Positions 11,530 through 21,426 of a stretch of 64,000 nucleotides of DNA are shown here, one piece after another (position 1 is the first letter of the stretch; every line of letters begins with the position of its first letter). The DNA is taken from assembly GCA_004335835.1 (NCBI GenBank), contig RWJK01001178.1, forward strand, positions 32,588-96,587, written 5' to 3'. Under the pieces are notes generated by a model. The model was not told the origin of the DNA and did not search any database. It saw only the letters and a program-made list of their open reading frames with translations. The stretch comes from Scenedesmus sp. ARA3 (taxonomy: Eukaryota; Chlorophyta; Chlorophyceae; Sphaeropleales; Scenedesmaceae). A program made the translations under genes and the position numbers.

Positions 11530-12232
11530 ATGCCCTGGAACCCAGCAGTAAGGCACACAACTGTTGTGCCTCCCTTGATTAAACTCAACAGCCCTGTCGC
11601 TGACATCAAGTGGCACGTGCTGCACAATCGGCTGCGCTTGCTGCAGGCGCTAACCCCCAAGGGCAAAACAGTCAAGATCCCCTCCGCAGAGGACAGTTGG
11701 TGGCAGTACTCTATTCTGCTGACCTTGGTTACAGCATTTGGCGTGCTGTTCTTCAGCAAGGCATTCCAGGATGGGGAGGTGCACAGGTGGTGGCTGGTGG
11801 GTGCTGTGGGAGCCGGCTGCACTGCGCTATTTGGGGTGTACAACCTGGCCCTGCTGAACTACGTCATCACTGTGCAGCGGCCTGAATCGAGGGTAGGCAT
11901 TTGTATTTGTTGAGTGAATTTCAAATGCATGTGGAAACAGCAGTCTCCTGCTCACCAGCTTGAATGCTCAGGTCATCAGCAACGGCAAAACTTTTGTTCA
12001 ACAGCCCACAACCTGGCAACTTGTTGTAATGCGTGCAGGAGGTAGCCAAAACGTTTTTCACAGAGACGCTGCTGACAAACAAAAGCGCGCGGTGAATGCC
12101 TGCCTGGTAGCTGGTGATATGCAGAGCATTACCAGGGTTTTGTCAATCAACACGGCAGGCTTGGAATTCTGCGCAACTTACTTTGGCGCCGTCTTGGGGA
12201 ATCCGGCATCTCAACAGGAACTTGGGATGTGA
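11530..12232 (+). CDS. Small membrane protein of unknown function
   Basis: Two exons, 11530-11892 and 11972-12232, joining in phase 0 (AGG|GTAGGC donor, GCTCAG acceptor) to 207 residues. The N-terminal half has two hydrophobic segments, roughly SILLTLVTAFGVLFF and WWLVGAVGAGCTALFGVYNL. The C-terminal half is soluble, beginning VISNGKTFVQQPTTWQL. I do not recognise the family. It starts only 72 bp after the preceding hydrolase stop, and an alternative is that these are extra 3' exons of that gene. The acceptor phase before SPVADIKW does not match the last hydrolase donor, which favours a separate gene. Confidence 0.5.
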
Positions 12233-13313
12233 CGTGGCTGCCAGTGCTGCTGCTGTTGTTGCTGCTGCTGGCCTTTGGCCAGGCATGCATGCAGCTGTGC
12301 CACCATCGATGTTGCTGCTGGCGGCTCTAAATGTGCAGTGGGCGACGTGGGCGACATGTGCCAGCAGTGCTACGGCTGCTGATGCAGGCAGTTCACAGTA
12401 CAGCATGCCAGTTACTGAGCGAGACTTGTAATGATTTGTGTGCTGCTGTGGGCAGCAGCTGCTTCTGCGTGTCACATCTGCATGTTTGAGCAATGGTGAC
12501 ACCGCGCATGTAACTGTGTGCCTTATACACAAACAGGCACAGCCGCAAGAGAGCACTGCCTCAGCGATTGCACATTGATCTTTATGAACCAGGTCAGCGT
12601 TTTGTCAGCCAATAGTACTCAGAATGAACTGTCCCGTCCATACCGTCCACACATTGTAAAGTCACGTGGCAAGAAAAGCAGTGATCATGATCTGTACATT
12701 ACAAGCCAGTCGACTGCTTGCAACCAGCTGTGAAATTCAATTACCATGCCTGCGTGTTTACCTAGCATGCGCACCACACTTGCTTGCCAAAGCCAGCGTG
12801 CTGATGCCTCTCACTGAGAGGCCAGCTGGCAGCTGGCTCTTCAGATGGCAACATGCGGCCTCGGCTGTGCTGTGGTGACGAGGCAGTGGGATTCGTCCCA
12901 GTTGGCACCACAAAACAACTGCACGCTCGTGCCCGCGATGTGCTAACCTAGCTTTGCAAGCACGTGCTGCACCACATGTAGTTGGTGGCGTTTCGCGGCA
13001 CCACACCCACGGCTCACATGCACCACCACCGCTGCACCAGGTCACCCTGCAACTAATCATCTTCCAGATGTGCCATAGAACAGCCGGCGTGCATGTTGAG
13101 CCTATGTTGACAATGCTGCAACATCAAATCAACTACTGTTCATCAACATTCTCACAACACCACAAGACACTGGGTGCTTTTCAACTAATTCGCTTTGAAC
13201 GTGCCGTGATGCTCTGCACAGCACTAGTTCGGCTGCAGCAGCCCGCCACAGTCTGTGCACAGCCATTGTACAGCTGCTCTCCATCAGCTGCACAAACCAC
13301 ATGTGTGCACCCT
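12233..13313. other. Convergent 3' intergenic region
   Basis: Lies between the stop of the + strand membrane protein and the stop of the reverse-strand hemerythrin gene, so it should hold both 3' UTRs. A TGTAA motif, the usual chlorophyte polyadenylation signal, occurs near 12428. A CTG/TTG-rich run sits at about 12245-12275. No gene is supported. Confidence 0.4.
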
Positions 13314-15553
13314 TCAGGACTGATTGTGGCCAGCTGGCGCATTGCTGTGTGCTGGCCCCATGCCGTGGCGCACCGCATCCCTCAGCTTGTCCAGTGGCGC
13401 TGTGAGCGTGTTGGTGATGATGTTGCCTGTCATGGGCTTGTCGGGCGCCCAGGGGTGGGGGCTGGCAGCAGCAGCAGCAGCGGTGCGAACGGGAGCACGT
13501 GAGGGCACCAGCAGAGGGCGCAAGAGCCGGGCAAGATGATGGCAAGTCAGGCAGAGGTTGGAAACAGCCACAGCAACAGGGAATAGCATGCAGCATGCCC
13601 AGCACTGCCAGAGCACGCCCAGCGACAAGCAGCTGCAATATCTTCCGTATGCACATTGTTGCCATGCAATGCATGCATGCATATGCCGGAACCTTGTAGC
13701 TGCACGCCAGCTCACCGTGTGGGCACGTGCAGCTTGGACTTCTGGAACTTCTCAGCCAGGTGGGCCAGGTCCTCACGCTGCACCAGGCCCGCAAACTCCA
13801 CCAGCATCTCATCCTCCTCCTCCTTGATGTGGTGCTCCAGCGCCTGGCAAGATGTATGGAAACAAGATGTGCAGCAGAGTTTGTGTCGGTACGTGGTGCT
13901 GGACGCGTCTATGAGGTGCAGAGTTGCGTGGCGCTCCTTGATGTGGTGCTCCAGCGCCTGACAGCATGATGCACAGAGTGTCGTTGTGTGCAGCACAGGG
14001 AAGCAAGGTAGATCACGTCCAGAAGGGGACAAGTGCAGGGCAGCGGCTGCATGCAGCTTGACATGAGCGGGCTTGTCAGGCAGCACTTAGTTGCCACGGA
14101 AGCCCTGAGAAGGTGCAACAAGCCACCGCAGACTGCACAAGATGCCGCGGACATATGCAGCAGTCAACACATCACGGCTGGTACAGCATCTCTAGAAACG
14201 ACAGCTGCAGCAGCAGCAGCAGCAGCAGCACAGGCATTCCTGGTGCTGTGGTGACCAGAAATTGTCGCCTCAAGTTATCCAGTGCTCACCATCATCAGGA
14301 TCTTCAGCTTGTCATTGAAGCCGGGGCTGGTCACTGTCATGGCATCAATGTCGCTCAGGATGTCCTTGAGCGTCTTGTGCTCAGACAGCGCGTGGTCGCG
14401 GCACTGCAGCAACAGCGGTGCGGGTGTGCGTGGCAGGAGCGACAAGATCAAATCCCAACCTGGTGTGCGCTGCATGAACAGCAGGGTGTGCACGCATGGC
14501 AGATGTCGCCGTGCTGCGGCAGCTGCAGCACAATGGGCAGCTGTTGTGTAGTTTTGTGCATGAGCAAGTTGCCAACAGGGCATAGCTGTTCTTTTGCAGC
14601 CGCGCTGCTGCAGTAGAGGAGGCAAGATAAGACAAAATATGATTTCACCCGATGAGTCCATGTGCTTGGTGAACTCAGGGTGTGCATGTGTGGCGGTTGT
14701 GCATGTGCTGAAGCAGCTGAAGCACAACCAGCAGCTGTTGTTTACCGCTGTGACAGCTGTGCATTTGCGTGTGTTGCTGGCAGGGCACAGCTGTTTGGTT
14801 GTTGCCGCCAGGCGCATCTGGAGAAGTTAAGATGATACAATTGTAAGGTCTCACCCGTGAGCCCATGTGCTTGGTGAACTCAGGGTACAGCACCTCCTCC
14901 TCTGCCAAGCTGTGTACGGTGAGGTCATGGATCAGCTGCAAACACAATACAGTGTGCCAATTGATGAAGCAGGTGAGGCAGCAGCAGCACATATTGCTAG
15001 GCAGCGCGTGAATGGTGGATGTGTATGTGGGTCAGGACATGGTTCAAACAGCTTAGCAGATTGCACAACAGTGTCTGCAATGCAGATCTCAGGACGGCAT
15101 GTTATGGAGAATGCACGCTGCAGCTGTGACCCTGTCTCAGCATACTACGTTGTGCGGTGTGCACGCAGCGGCTGTACGAACGAGACTGCTGGCTTGTGCA
15201 CACTTTCATGACCATGACTTGCATCAAATCACACGTTCATCTTCAATATTTCAGGACCAGCAGCACCTGGGGAGTTGTGTGCTGCGCCTCACCTGCCACA
15301 CCAGCGTCTGCTTCTCCTCATCTGCATTGCTCTCCTGGTACTGCCTATACAGCGAGAAGAACTGTGCATGATCACGCTTAATGTCTGCCAAGATGTTCGG
15401 CTTGTTATCTGCGAGCGAGGGCTGCATGGTGCTGCTGAAGTGCCTGAGTAAGCTGCAAGCTGCTGGTGCTGTCCGGAGTTTGCTAGGCGCTGTCGGCGAG
15501 ATCTGAAATTTGAGCAGTGAAAAGACAGTGGATGCGCTTTTCGAACGCATCAT
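13314..15553 (-). CDS. Hemerythrin (HHE cation-binding) domain protein
   Basis: Four-helix protein binding a di-iron centre; members store iron or sense oxygen or redox state. Five exons join in phase: 15293-15553, 14855-14935, 14290-14403, 13716-13843 and 13314-13461, for 243 residues. The start is the ATG pair at 15553 (MMRSKSAS). About 45 residues rich in Ser/Arg/Ala and ending RHFSST resemble a mitochondrial or plastid leader. Candidate metal ligands follow the family order: DIKRDHAQFF, VHSLAEEEVLYPEF, DHALSEH, and LEHHIKEEEDEM. The C-terminus reads HVPTRPHPWAPDKPMTGN then TAPLDKLRD, typical of plant and algal members. Its introns contain partial copies of two of its own exon edges (13935-13960 and about 14642-14680). 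It is head-to-head with the MYND gene. Confidence 0.9.
13821..13960. repeat. 114-bp duplication of hemerythrin exon-4 start
   Basis: The 26 bp TCCTTGATGTGG...GCGCCTG at 13821-13846 recur at 13935-13960. On the reverse strand both copies read QALEHHIKE, and both are preceded by an AG. 114 bp is 38 codons, and the frame stays open between the copies. Confidence 0.85.
14570..14896. repeat. ~205-bp duplication covering hemerythrin exon-2 end
   Basis: A 22-bp match beginning CATGTGCTTGGTGAACTC occurs at 14659-14680 and 14864-14885, and both copies translate PEFTKHM on the reverse strand. Flanking similarity (a TTTCACCCGATGAG versus TCTCACCCGTGAG donor area, GGCAGGGCACAGCTG versus ACAGGGCATAGCTG) shows a unit of about 205-207 bp. 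Only the copy at 14855-14935 belongs to the phased exon chain. Confidence 0.8.
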
Positions 15554-15979
15554 GAATACGTTTCGGCCGGAAGGTACGCCGATCACATATTGCGATGCTG
15601 ATATGAGCGATTGCCACGTCACACGAGGTCATGTTACGCTGGAAAATACCTGCCCCAACACCGTCTCTCATCATGGCAAGATAATGGGAATGTGCATGTG
15701 GATGCCGTAGCCTGAATTTTAGCAGGAAGTTGTGGCTGCACTATCAATTTCGTACACTGCAGTGGATGTGCTCAATCCCCGTGGCCGTGCACTGCAGCAC
15801 AGACATATTGCACTTGTGCCTTGCTTTTGCCGCATTATTTGGAATCATTGAGCTGAGCCGTACGCGTGGCAGTGCCCAGGCGTCTTGGGACAGATGGCGT
15901 TGCCACCTGGTGTGGCTAGACAGCAGTAGATCTGGCACAGGGGGTGTCAGCAGCAGGCCTTAGAAGCACAGGCAGCCAC
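15554..15979. promoter_or_regulatory. Divergent intergenic region hemerythrin / MYND gene
   Basis: 426 bp separate the two start codons on opposite strands, so both promoters must be here. I see no clear TATA box or repeated operator. The role is inferred from orientation. Confidence 0.4.
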
Positions 15980-16720
15980 ATGCCGCCCAGGCGCCAGGAG
16001 CAGCAGCATGAGCAGATACTGCAGCATCTTGAGGTCACAGCACACAGCTTGCGTACACTGCTGCAGAGCCGTGATGTCTCTCGGATGCTGTCGCAGCAAC
16101 CACCTGCTGATCTGTCGCCACAGCAAAAGGACTTAGTAGCAAGCAGTGGCATGTTCCTCGGACACATCAACACGCAATTTTGCCATCTGTCTGATGCAGT
16201 GGCAGCAGCTGCGCCAGGCCGTGCACTAGGACTTCTGCTGCGTCAGCAGGCAGCACATAGTGCAGGCACCCTGCTGGCCTGGCTGCAGCAGCGGCCAGAG
16301 CAGCTGCGCTTTGACCTGCTGCAGCAACGGATGGATTTAAACGCAGCATCTGCAGAGCTTCCCAGCACGGCCGATGTATGGCTGCAGGGATGCAGAATCC
16401 TGGATACCATGAGCTCAGAAATTCGCGCAGTTGAAGTTGCACCTCAGACAGGCTGCAGCACAGCAGCGCTAGCAACAGCGATGCTGCAGCAGCTTGACCA
16501 GTCAGGTGCGCTGCTGGTACGTGTGCTGCTTCTGTAGGAGCTGCTGGCATCCCCCAGCTGTCACAGATGCATGCTGCTGCGGTTGGTTGGTACGCGATTC
16601 AGCTGCCAACATCGGGCATCAATTGCAGTACCGACTGCTGCTGTGTATGTTCTTAGCATACATCAAACATCTTGTGTAGGAGAGCTGCTTTCACACAAGC
16701 ACACCAGCAGCACATGACAA

Positions 16721-16762
<42 letters not shown>

Positions 16763-17092
16763 GCCGTGTCACCTGCAGGACTGATTAGCAGCATGCACGC
16801 CAGCTTAGTGCCACTGATGCAGGCCATCAGGCAGCAGAGGAGCAGCGCATCAGGGAAGTGGTCGCCGTATCAGCCAGTGTTTGAAACCACGAGTGCCCTG
16901 GTGAACATCATGGACGTCGGCTTTCGCTGTGCGCGTGTGCTAATGCTGCACTGCAGCACTCTCTACTGCAAGAGACCGTGCTGCTGCTGCAGCAGTTGCA
17001 GGGCTGTGGAGTGCTGCTGCCACCTGCAACCACAAGCGCAACTGCAGCTGGCAGCAACACCACCACCAGCAGCAGCCGCAGCAACAGCAGCA

Positions 17093-17125
<33 letters not shown>

Positions 17126-17340
17126 ATATCATCACCGCCATCGGCACATACAGCGTACATTGATGCACAGTGTGCTGCTGCAACTTTGGTGTGTGGGCTT
17201 GTCGGCTTGCTTCGACAGCAGCAGCTCCCAGAAGCTGCTGCTCAGCCGGCAGTCCAGCTGCTGCTTGACCAAGCAGTTCAAGAGTTGCTGCTGCAGCCCC
17301 TGGTTGCTGTTGTCAAGCTGCTGCGCCAGCACCTTGAAGC

Positions 17341-17380
<40 letters not shown>

Positions 17381-19053
17381 GGGGTGCCATTGCTGCGCGT
17401 GCTGACCATACCTGCCTTCCATCAAGGCATGCTGCTGCCTGGTGGCCAGGCTTACCTGGAGGCAGCAGCAGATGTGCTGCCAATGAACCTCAGCAGCCCG
17501 ACAGATGGTAGCACGGACAGAACCTGGGCACAAGCCAAGATGGCTCTTGCTGCGCTGTCTGCCGGCTTGCAGGAAATTGAGCTGAGCGAACTGCAAGAGG
17601 AGGCATGTGACAGGGTTGTGCTTTCGGCAGCTGCTATGCGCATGGTGATGGAGCTGCAGCTGCTGGCTGCTGATGCAGTGCAGCTGCAGCAGCAGCAGCA
17701 GCAGCAGCAGCAAGAGCCGGCATCCAGAGAACGGCGCATCCTGCTGCTGCTTTGCAACGCTTTGCTGGCAATGCAGATCAAGCTTGCTATGCAGGGCAAG
17801 GGTGGCAGCTGCCTGCTGCTTGAGGTGCTGCAGCAGGCAGGGCTGCAGCTGCTGCAGGCGCTGGCAGCACCGGTGCAGCTGCTAAAGCTGGTCAGCTGGC
17901 AGGATTTTGTCAGGGAGGCATGCGGTACAGTGTTTGACACCTCTCAGCAGCTGTTTGTGCTCAGGGCTGCTGCAGATAATGTTGCATATGCAGACGATGG
18001 GTCGGCAAGTAAGCTTTGCTTGGGGATTGCCAACGTGCATTGCATTTGCTAGTGCTTGAATCAGCGTCACAATCGCATGCGCCTGTTGCATGCGCCTGTT
18101 GCACTGAGCAGCGGCACACACAGCATGTGACATACGCTCAACCATGCAGAGTTGCAGTGTGCAACAATGATGGGAAATTAGGTTGCTGTATGCACCAGCA
18201 TGAATCTGGCAGCCATGTTGACCATCTTGACATGTTCCGAAGTTTCGACACTCAGATCCCCTTTACCGTGCATCAGCCACTGAGCGCCGTCTTGTTTGTT
18301 TCTGCTGCAACGTTTGCTTCTTGCGTAAAATGCAGCTCCACAGCAGGGTCAGCTAACCACTCTAGCAGCAGCACACCCGGAGGCCTTCGCCGGCCTCATC
18401 GACTGCTGCATGCGCTCAGACAAGCCAGGTGCACAAAACATGCTCACTGCTGCCCAGCTGCTGGCACATGCAGTGGCTGCAGTGCCTGAAGAGGATGCGC
18501 TGACCAACACAGCAGCAGTCGCTGGCCTGGCATCTGCCCTAACGAGCCTGGTGAAGCAGACAGTGCAGTACACCACAGCAGCAGTCAGCATGCAGCAGGC
18601 ACATTCAGCAGCAGCAGGCCCCGAAGCTGATGCATACTTCCCAGCAGCCGTCCCCAGCATATTTGAAGCGCTCTCCGACCCATATGAGCCTGCACTGGAG
18701 CGCACAGCAGCACTGTTTGCTACCAGCAGCAGGAACAGCAGCACCGGCAGCCAGGTGCAGGCCAGCGCAGCGCTGCTGGCTGTGGTGCTTGCGCGCAGCA
18801 TTGTGCAGCTGGCAGACGCCATGGAGGCAGCAGGGCCCCAGCTGCTGTTTGATTCACTTGTGGCTGGGCCCGCTTTGTGTGAGAAGTGTTATCGGAGGAT
18901 GGTATGATGATGGCACGGCTGGGGCCCTGCCCAGGCCAGCACAGCGACAATGCTGAAGGGCAGTGGCGGCAGTTGTGGCAGCAACTTGTGCTGCGTGCAA
19001 CGCAGTGCGTGTGGGAGGTGGTCAGCTCCGGCCGCACAGCAGCAGGAGCAGCA

Positions 19054-19090
<37 letters not shown>

Positions 19091-19659
19091 AAGCTCCAGC
19101 AGCAGCATCCACTGCTGGAGGCAGTCCAGCTGGCCGTGCTAGCAGTGATGAGGCCATCAGCAGCCGCACAGCCACAGGCGCTGCTGCTTACGGCAGCAGC
19201 AGCAGCAGCAGCAGCAGTGGCAACGCAGCAGCAAGCAGCAACAGCCCGGGCAGCAGCCAGCAGGTGCAGTGGAGCTACCTGCTGCACCTCCAGCAGCTGA
19301 ACCCTCGCTGGGCAGCAGCAGTGGCTGAGTATGAAGCAGGGCTGCAAAATCTTGCCCAGCAGCTGGGGCAAGATTATGATAGCGTATCATATGCAGACAT
19401 CCCTGACGCTCATGTGGGCCAGCAGTATGCAGCCGCGCTGCAGCTATGTAGGGCGCTGGCAGCAGCAGCACCTGTGCCTGTGGTGTGCAACAACCCAGGC
19501 TGTGAGAGCCTGGCAGGATTGACTGAGGCGGCAGCCGCCAGCAAGGCTTGCGCAGGCTGCCGCTGCCGCTACTGCAGCGCTGCCTGCCAAACGGCTGACT
19601 GGCGGCGGCACAAGCGCGCATGCAGGTGCATGGCTGCTGCTGGTACGATTTGTGGATGA
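15980..19659 (+). CDS. MYND zinc-finger protein with long helical N-terminal region
   Basis: Exons: 15980-16520, 16779-18008, 18336 to about 18880, and about 18945-19659. The start is the ATG at 15980 (MPPRRQEQQHEQ). Introns 1 and 2 are both phase 1 and fit (TAC|GTGTGC, GCAA|GTAAGC). The body is Leu/Ala/Gln-rich predicted helix with poly-Gln (two runs) and poly-Ala/Ser. The C-terminus carries a MYND zinc finger, CNNPGC...CAGCRCRYCSAACQ, then DWRRHKRAC, a family expanded in green algae. MYND fingers usually bind proline-rich partners. Two frame problems are visible. At 16936-17125 the open frame is Cys-rich, while the next frame reads better (ANAALQHSLLQE, QGCGVLLPP). Near 18880 the exon-3 frame stops and the MYND frame begins with no normal-length intron. 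The function of the N-terminal region is unknown. Confidence 0.75.
16720..16762 (+). repeat. (CTG)n run just upstream of a 3' splice site
   Basis: An uninterrupted GCT/CTG run of about 13 triplets ends 17 bases before the acceptor ACCTGCAG at 16778 in intron 1 of the MYND gene. It is CTG on the sense strand, unlike the CAG-sense runs in the exons of the same gene. Confidence 0.9.
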
Positions 19660-20117
19660 GACCGCGGTAGTGTTCTGCTAAGGTGTTGGGAGCGCCGCAC
19701 ATGTCCTGGTTGTTTTTGTGGTGGGATGCTGTCTGTTGTTTGGGGTGGTGAGTCATACTATGAGCTAGTAGCTCAAGGCTGTTGTGGTAATAAGCGTAGG
19801 GTATTTTGGCTGCGTGTGCTGAGAGTGAATGCTAGGCATGGCTGTTTGGCATTAGCACGCCAGCAGCGTGGTTGTAACTGCCCAAGCCAGCCAGCCAGAC
19901 AGCTAGCAAGACAGGTGAAAACGGTGATGGGCCTAGTGACGTCAGGGGGCACTGACGCAGCACCGGCTTTTTTTTTGTGCAGCACCGGCTTAACCTGCTG
20001 CGCAGCATGCAGGGACACGGAAACGCTGGCGTGCCTCAACGTTACAAAGAGTAGTCATGGGTCACGGTTGGCAATGACAGAACATGCAACATATTGACCT
20101 GCCACAACACCGTCGCC
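19660..20117. other. Convergent 3' region, MYND gene / methyltransferase
   Basis: 458 bp between two converging stop codons, presumed 3' UTRs. A TGTAA motif lies near 19872. A T9 run is at about 19968-19976. No gene is supported. Confidence 0.4.
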
Positions 20118-21372
20118 TCATGCAACCGGCTCAAAATCGTCCCTGTGCCAGTCAGCAGCAGGCGCATCAGCATGATCCACAGCCATCAGCAGGAACCCTC
20201 CCTCATAGTCCCGCTCCCTGCCCCGGATGCCACCCAAGTCTTCAGCATTAGGTGCCACCCGCAGCACCCTGTACCGCAACCCCCAGCGCCTGCAGCTGTC
20301 CCTGAACATGTCAAACACAGCCTGGTCACGCACCGCGCAGCACAGCAGCGCGCGGCCGCCGTGTGCGAGCCGGTGCCGGATGGCTGCTGCTACTAGCTGC
20401 GCGTGTGCTGTCTCATACATGACCTCGTTTGCGAGGATCACGGGGAACTGCTGCTGCAGCGGGACACATGGCGCCCTGTCAGGCTGGCTGCTGCTGCTGC
20501 TGGCTTGCTGCTGCTCTGGCATATCTGCTGCTGGCGGTGGGGATCTACTCTGCTCTGCTGCTTCTAGTGCATCAGCGCTCTCCTGCCAATCCAGCAGCCG
20601 TACTGCCATGTTGTCTGCCTCCCATGCTGTCAACCCGGCAGCAGCAGCGGCCGCAGCGTCCGCAGGACTCCTGCTGCTGCTGGCTGCTGCTGTTGCTGTG
20701 CCGCTGCTGCTGCGCCCCAGCATTGCTGACAAGTCCAGGTCCTCCACTGAGTCAGCATCATCAAACAGCTCAGCATCATCTGGCACAGCAGCACCTGACT
20801 GTTGCTGCTGCTGCTGCTGCTCGTCCTCGTCCGTGCTGCCACCAAACAAGTCATCCAGAGCATGACTTTGGGTACCTTCTGCCGCTGAGCTGGCCTGCTG
20901 CTGCTGCTGACTGGCCGCAGCAGCTGCTGCTGCTGCTGCTGTGTTCATGTGCATGCAGGTGCGCAGGTTGTCCACCACTTGGTCCTCGTAGTCTGTCATC
21001 ACCACCTGCAAACAGCGGCCAGACGCCGGCAGCATACGTGCTCAGCTGGCGCCGCAGTTACTGTGTTATCAGGTTCATCAACAGCATGTCCAACACTTCT
21101 CACAGCTGCGCCGTTTACTTGACACCAACAGCATGTGCACACTGCGGCGATTACAACAAACCTTGCTGCATTGGTGTGATGCAAACAGCGCTGAAACAAC
21201 CGCACACATGCATCTGCGCATTGGCACATCATGCAAGCCTGGCCACATCACGTGCAACTCGCACCTGCTGCGCGCCCGCTGCCGCCGCCACCAGCCCCAC
21301 CAGGCCCGTGCCGCTGCCCAGCTCCAGCACCTGCTGGCCCCTGAAGATCTCAGGGTGGCGCACCAGCTCCCT

Positions 21373-21426
<54 letters not shown>

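Noticed and set aside
14642..14690. Apparent extra hemerythrin exon reading PEFTKHMD
   Set aside because: It is the duplicated edge of exon 2. The phased chain uses 14855-14935, and this copy lacks the upstream part of the exon.
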